Shown here piece after piece: positions 61,446-64,000 of a stretch of DNA of 64,000 nt. Both the position numbers and the translations under genes were made by a program. Location: assembly GCF_008728965.1 (NCBI RefSeq), contig NZ_VSMC01000004.1, positions 1 to 64,000 on the forward strand, written 5' to 3'. The DNA comes from Heminiphilus faecis (GTDB taxonomy: Bacteria > Bacteroidota > Bacteroidia > Bacteroidales > Muribaculaceae). The notes beneath the pieces were generated by a model that worked only from the letters and a program-made list of their open reading frames with translations, searched no databases and was not told where the DNA came from. Positions within the stretch are counted from its first letter, which is position 1; each line of letters begins with the position of its first letter.

Positions 61446-63626
61446 ATGAATGTTTCAAGGTTATTTTATTCGTTGATCGGCACCGCACTTGTTGCCGTAT
61501 GTCCGCTGTCGGCAGCGGTTACCGCCGACGATATTGCTCCTTATGTATATCCCGCCAACGCTTCGGCAGCACCGGGTGCGATGACTTATCTTGGCGACGG
61601 CAAAACATATGTGTCGATAAGCGACGATGGCAAGCGCATAGTTAAGTACGATATAAAATCGGGCAAGGAATTGGGAGTAATGCTTGATGTTGAGACTGCG
61701 CGTGAAAGTCGTATCAAATCTATTCAATCCTATATTCTAAGTCCGGATGAATCCTATATATTGGTGTGTGAGAAGTCGGAGTCTATATACCGCAGGTCAT
61801 CTAAGGCAGCTTATTATGTTTATGAGGTCCGTCATAACATATTTACTCCGTTGAGTACCGAGCATCCGGTTCAGCGTGCTCCCCAGTGGTCGCCTGACGG
61901 ACGCATGATAGCGTTTGTCGCCGACAATAATATATATATACGTAAACTTGATTATAACACTGAAGTTGCGGTAACCAAGGACGGAGAGATAAATAAAGTT
62001 ATAAACGGTGTGCCCGATTGGGTATATGAGGAGGAGTTTGACACCACTTGTTCTATGGTGTGGTCACCTGACAATCTTACTTTTTGCTATCTGAAATATA
62101 ATGAGACTGATGTGCCAATGTATTCGTTTACATTGTATGAAGGCACATGTGACCCTAAAACCGATTATACATTGTATCCGGGACGCTATACATATAAATA
62201 TCCGGTTGCCGGAAAGCCAAACTCGCGTGTCACTCTTCACAGCTATGACATAGATACGCGCAAGACCAAGGATATTGTATTTAACGACGAACGTATAGAA
62301 TACATACCGCGTATAGCTTATGCCTACCGTCCCGAACGGCTTATGGTAACCACTCTTAACCGTGCGCAAAACCGTATTGAGATGTATGCTGTCAATCCTA
62401 AGTCGACTGTAGCCAAATCCGTGTATGTCGATGAGGCCTCTACAGGATGGATAGATCCGTCGGCATGGGAAAACACAAAGTTTTATCCTGATTTTTTTAT
62501 GATTACTTCAGAGCAGTCGGGATACAATCATGTATATCAATACAGTTATTCGGGAGCCCGTATGCGTCAGGTTACTTCCGGCGACTTTGACGTGACTGCT
62601 TATTATGGCTGTGAGCCTGTGTCGGGTGTGCATTATTTCCAGTCTACCGTATCGGGTGCAGTAAATCGAGTGGTGAGTCGTGTCGATGCTAAGGGTAAGG
62701 TGACAGATTTAGGTGATATGAGAGGTGTGTCATCGGCTTCTTTTTCTCCCGATATGGCTTATATGACACTCTCTTACAGCAATGTCACCACTCCTCCTGT
62801 ACATACGCTTTGCACTTCTGCCGGCAAGGAGATAAGGATACTTGAAGACAATGCCGGTGTGAGAGCTCGTTACGGCAATATACCGACAAAGGAGTTCTTT
62901 ACTGTCGCTTCTGACGGATACACTTTGAATGGTTTTGTGCTTAAACCCTCTGATTTCTCATCGTCTCGAAAATATCCGGTTATAATGTATCAATACAGCG
63001 GGCCCGGCTCACAGGAAGTTCTTGACCGTTGGCGTATGGACTGGGATTACTTTTTTGTACAGCAGGGTTATATAGTTATGTGTGTGGACGGTCGTGGTAC
63101 AGGAGGCCGCGGAAAAGCATTTAAGGATTGTGTATATAGAAACCTTGGACATTATGAGACTATAGACCAGATAAATGCGGCCAAATATGCGGCGTCGTTG
63201 CCGTATGTGTCCAAAGTAGGTATATTCGGATGGAGTTATGGAGGATATGAAAGTCTTATGGCTGCATCACAATATGATTACGATGCGGCTGTGGCTGTAG
63301 CTCCAGTTACCGACTGGCGTTATTATGACACGGTATATGCCGAACGATATATGCTTACTCCTCAGGAAAACGAGGATGGTTACAACAGCAGCGCGCCTGT
63401 CAATTATGTGGACCGGATCAAGACTCCTCTTTTGATAATGCACGGTACGGCTGACGATAATGTGCATCTGATGAATACTATGCAGTATGTATCGGCCTTG
63501 CAGTCGTCGGGTAAGGTTTGTGATATGTTGCTGTTCCCCAATATGAACCATTCGATCAACGGATGCAATTCTCGCTCGCTCGTATATCTCAACATGCTTA
63601 ACTTCTTTGACCGTAATTTGAAGTAA
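61446..63626 (+). CDS. S9 family dipeptidyl-peptidase IV-like protease
   Basis: 726 residues from ATG 61446 (a TTG lies three codons earlier). Signal peptide (about 1-24), beta-propeller N-terminal region with VPDWVYEEEF (the DPP IV Glu pair for the free N-terminus), then the alpha/beta-hydrolase domain with Ser in GWSYGGYESLM, Asp in GTADDNVH and His in MNHSINGCN. Cleaves X-Pro or X-Ala dipeptides in the periplasm. Thirty-one bases after the coiled-coil gene, one base before the next. Confidence 0.94.
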   Translation: MNVSRLFYSLIGTALVAVCPLSAAVTADDIAPYVYPANASAAPGAMTYLGDGKTYVSISDDGKRIVKYDIKSGKELGVMLDVETARESRIKSIQSYILSPDESYILVCEKSESIYRRSSKAAYYVYEVRHNIFTPLSTEHPVQRAPQWSPDGRMIAFVADNNIYIRKLDYNTEVAVTKDGEINKVINGVPDWVYEEEFDTTCSMVWSPDNLTFCYLKYNETDVPMYSFTLYEGTCDPKTDYTLYPGRYTYKYPVAGKPNSRVTLHSYDIDTRKTKDIVFNDERIEYIPRIAYAYRPERLMVTTLNRAQNRIEMYAVNPKSTVAKSVYVDEASTGWIDPSAWENTKFYPDFFMITSEQSGYNHVYQYSYSGARMRQVTSGDFDVTAYYGCEPVSGVHYFQSTVSGAVNRVVSRVDAKGKVTDLGDMRGVSSASFSPDMAYMTLSYSNVTTPPVHTLCTSAGKEIRILEDNAGVRARYGNIPTKEFFTVASDGYTLNGFVLKPSDFSSSRKYPVIMYQYSGPGSQEVLDRWRMDWDYFFVQQGYIVMCVDGRGTGGRGKAFKDCVYRNLGHYETIDQINAAKYAASLPYVSKVGIFGWSYGGYESLMAASQYDYDAAVAVAPVTDWRYYDTVYAERYMLTPQENEDGYNSSAPVNYVDRIKTPLLIMHGTADDNVHLMNTMQYVSALQSSGKVCDMLLFPNMNHSINGCNSRSLVYLNMLNFFDRNLK

Positions 63627-63627
63627 T

Positions 63628-64000
63628 ATGGATGAATACAGCCGCGATAAAGCTAATTTTTTCGGTATTCAGAGTCTTCTGTATAGCTGGATAAGATCAG
63701 TGGGTACACTGGTCGTGATACTTTTCGTGTCAATGTATGTGTCGAAGATATGGCTGCCGGCTGTTGTGCTCTTTATGGAATTTCTCCTTATAAGACGCTT
63801 GAATATATTGCGTAATTCCGATACTCCGATGTGCAACATGCTTCCGTTCATGATGACACGGGTACTTATTGTCGCTGCAATAGTTATGGTGACGATAAAC
63901 TTGTATTATATGAAGTTTATTGATCCTCAGGAGTATGTTGTAGGAACGGCAAACCGAAAAATTCCGTATATAACCATCCTTGTGATATCTCCTGTAACGC
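63628..64000 (+). CDS. polytopic membrane protein, cut by the right edge
   Basis: ATG 63628, one base after the DPP IV stop codon, opens a frame that runs off the window with 124 residues visible. Three hydrophobic helices can be seen (about 24-42, 45-60, 80-98), then a loop, YYMKFIDPQEYVVG, and the start of a fourth. No family is recognisable; Bacteroidales have membrane-anchored sensor or AraC-type regulators that begin like this, which is only a guess. Confidence 0.75.
   Translation, partial: MDEYSRDKANFFGIQSLLYSWIRSVGTLVVILFVSMYVSKIWLPAVVLFMEFLLIRRLNILRNSDTPMCNMLPFMMTRVLIVAAIVMVTINLYYMKFIDPQEYVVGTANRKIPYITILVISPVT

Overview
The window looks like chromosomal DNA from a member of the Bacteroidota, most likely order Bacteroidales and plausibly Muribaculaceae. 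The family-level guess is inference from protein style; no ribosomal RNA is present to settle it. Supporting signs are repeated promoter boxes of the Bacteroidota form TAnnTTTG (often with TTG or TTTG about 20 nt upstream), a general lack of Shine-Dalgarno sequences, a complete Bat (aerotolerance-type) operon, an FprA flavodiiron protein, a stand-alone secretion-tail-like protein, and C-terminal remnants of a transposase type common in Bacteroidales. Genes are dense and no stretch over 300 bases lacks one. The longest gaps, about 130 to 200 bases, hold promoters, terminators or nothing I can name.

Layout. 1-460: two broken transposase C-termini in tandem. 590-663: tRNA-Met with its terminator. 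742-2403 (-): YidE/AspT-like antiporter. 2513-6843 (+): envelope cluster with a GT4 glycosyltransferase, a flippase-like membrane protein, KdsB and an M16-like protein without the zinc motif. 6917-9139 (+): tgt and an LptF/LptG permease. 9159-11611 (-): nucleoside phosphorylase, dprA and a thioesterase. 11795-18432 (+): secreted GH36 alpha-galactosidase, a UshA-like nucleotidase, a small secreted protein and a type I pullulanase. 18562-27739 (-): trxB, lolA-like and ftsK, then rpe and dedA, then a DNA glycosylase-like gene, an esterase and fprA, then efp. 27933-33564 (+): hppA, ruvX, def, ettA and a glucosaminidase. 33599-36503 (-): tilS, a universal stress protein fusion and a small HTH protein. 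36628-45025 (-): moxR-DUF58-batA-batB-batC-batD-batE. 45203-50555 (-): two HU-like proteins (one with a membrane anchor and LysM-like end), an M13 peptidase and an ABC-F ATPase. 50731-54642 (-): LuxR-type regulator, ScdA/hemerythrin-like protein, folate cyclo-ligase, S41 protease and dCMP deaminase. 54753-56723 (+): Kup. 57073-64000 (+): receiver-ATP-grasp fusion, coiled-coil protein, DPP IV-like peptidase and a membrane protein cut by the window edge.

How the genes fit together. Most of the content is housekeeping: envelope glycolipid (KdsB, LptF/G, flippase, GT4), lipoprotein trafficking (LolA), chromosome handling (FtsK, RuvX, DprA), translation (EF-P, EttA, TilS, Tgt, Def), redox and oxygen defence (TrxB, FprA, Bat) and extracytoplasmic alpha-glucan or alpha-galactoside breakdown without a SusC/SusD pair in the window.

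The least explained material is (i) the unit at 57073-61414, where a double-receiver plus PEP-synthase-type ATP-grasp protein sits next to a coiled-coil protein ending in a sliding-clamp-like QMSLF tail; (ii) the HU-membrane-LysM protein at 45203-46303; (iii) a Tgt whose three zinc cysteines are all replaced; (iv) a LuxR/ScdA-hemerythrin pair that appears to have lost its metal ligands; and (v) four genes whose start codon lies exactly four bases after a TAnnTTTG box, which predicts leaderless mRNAs.
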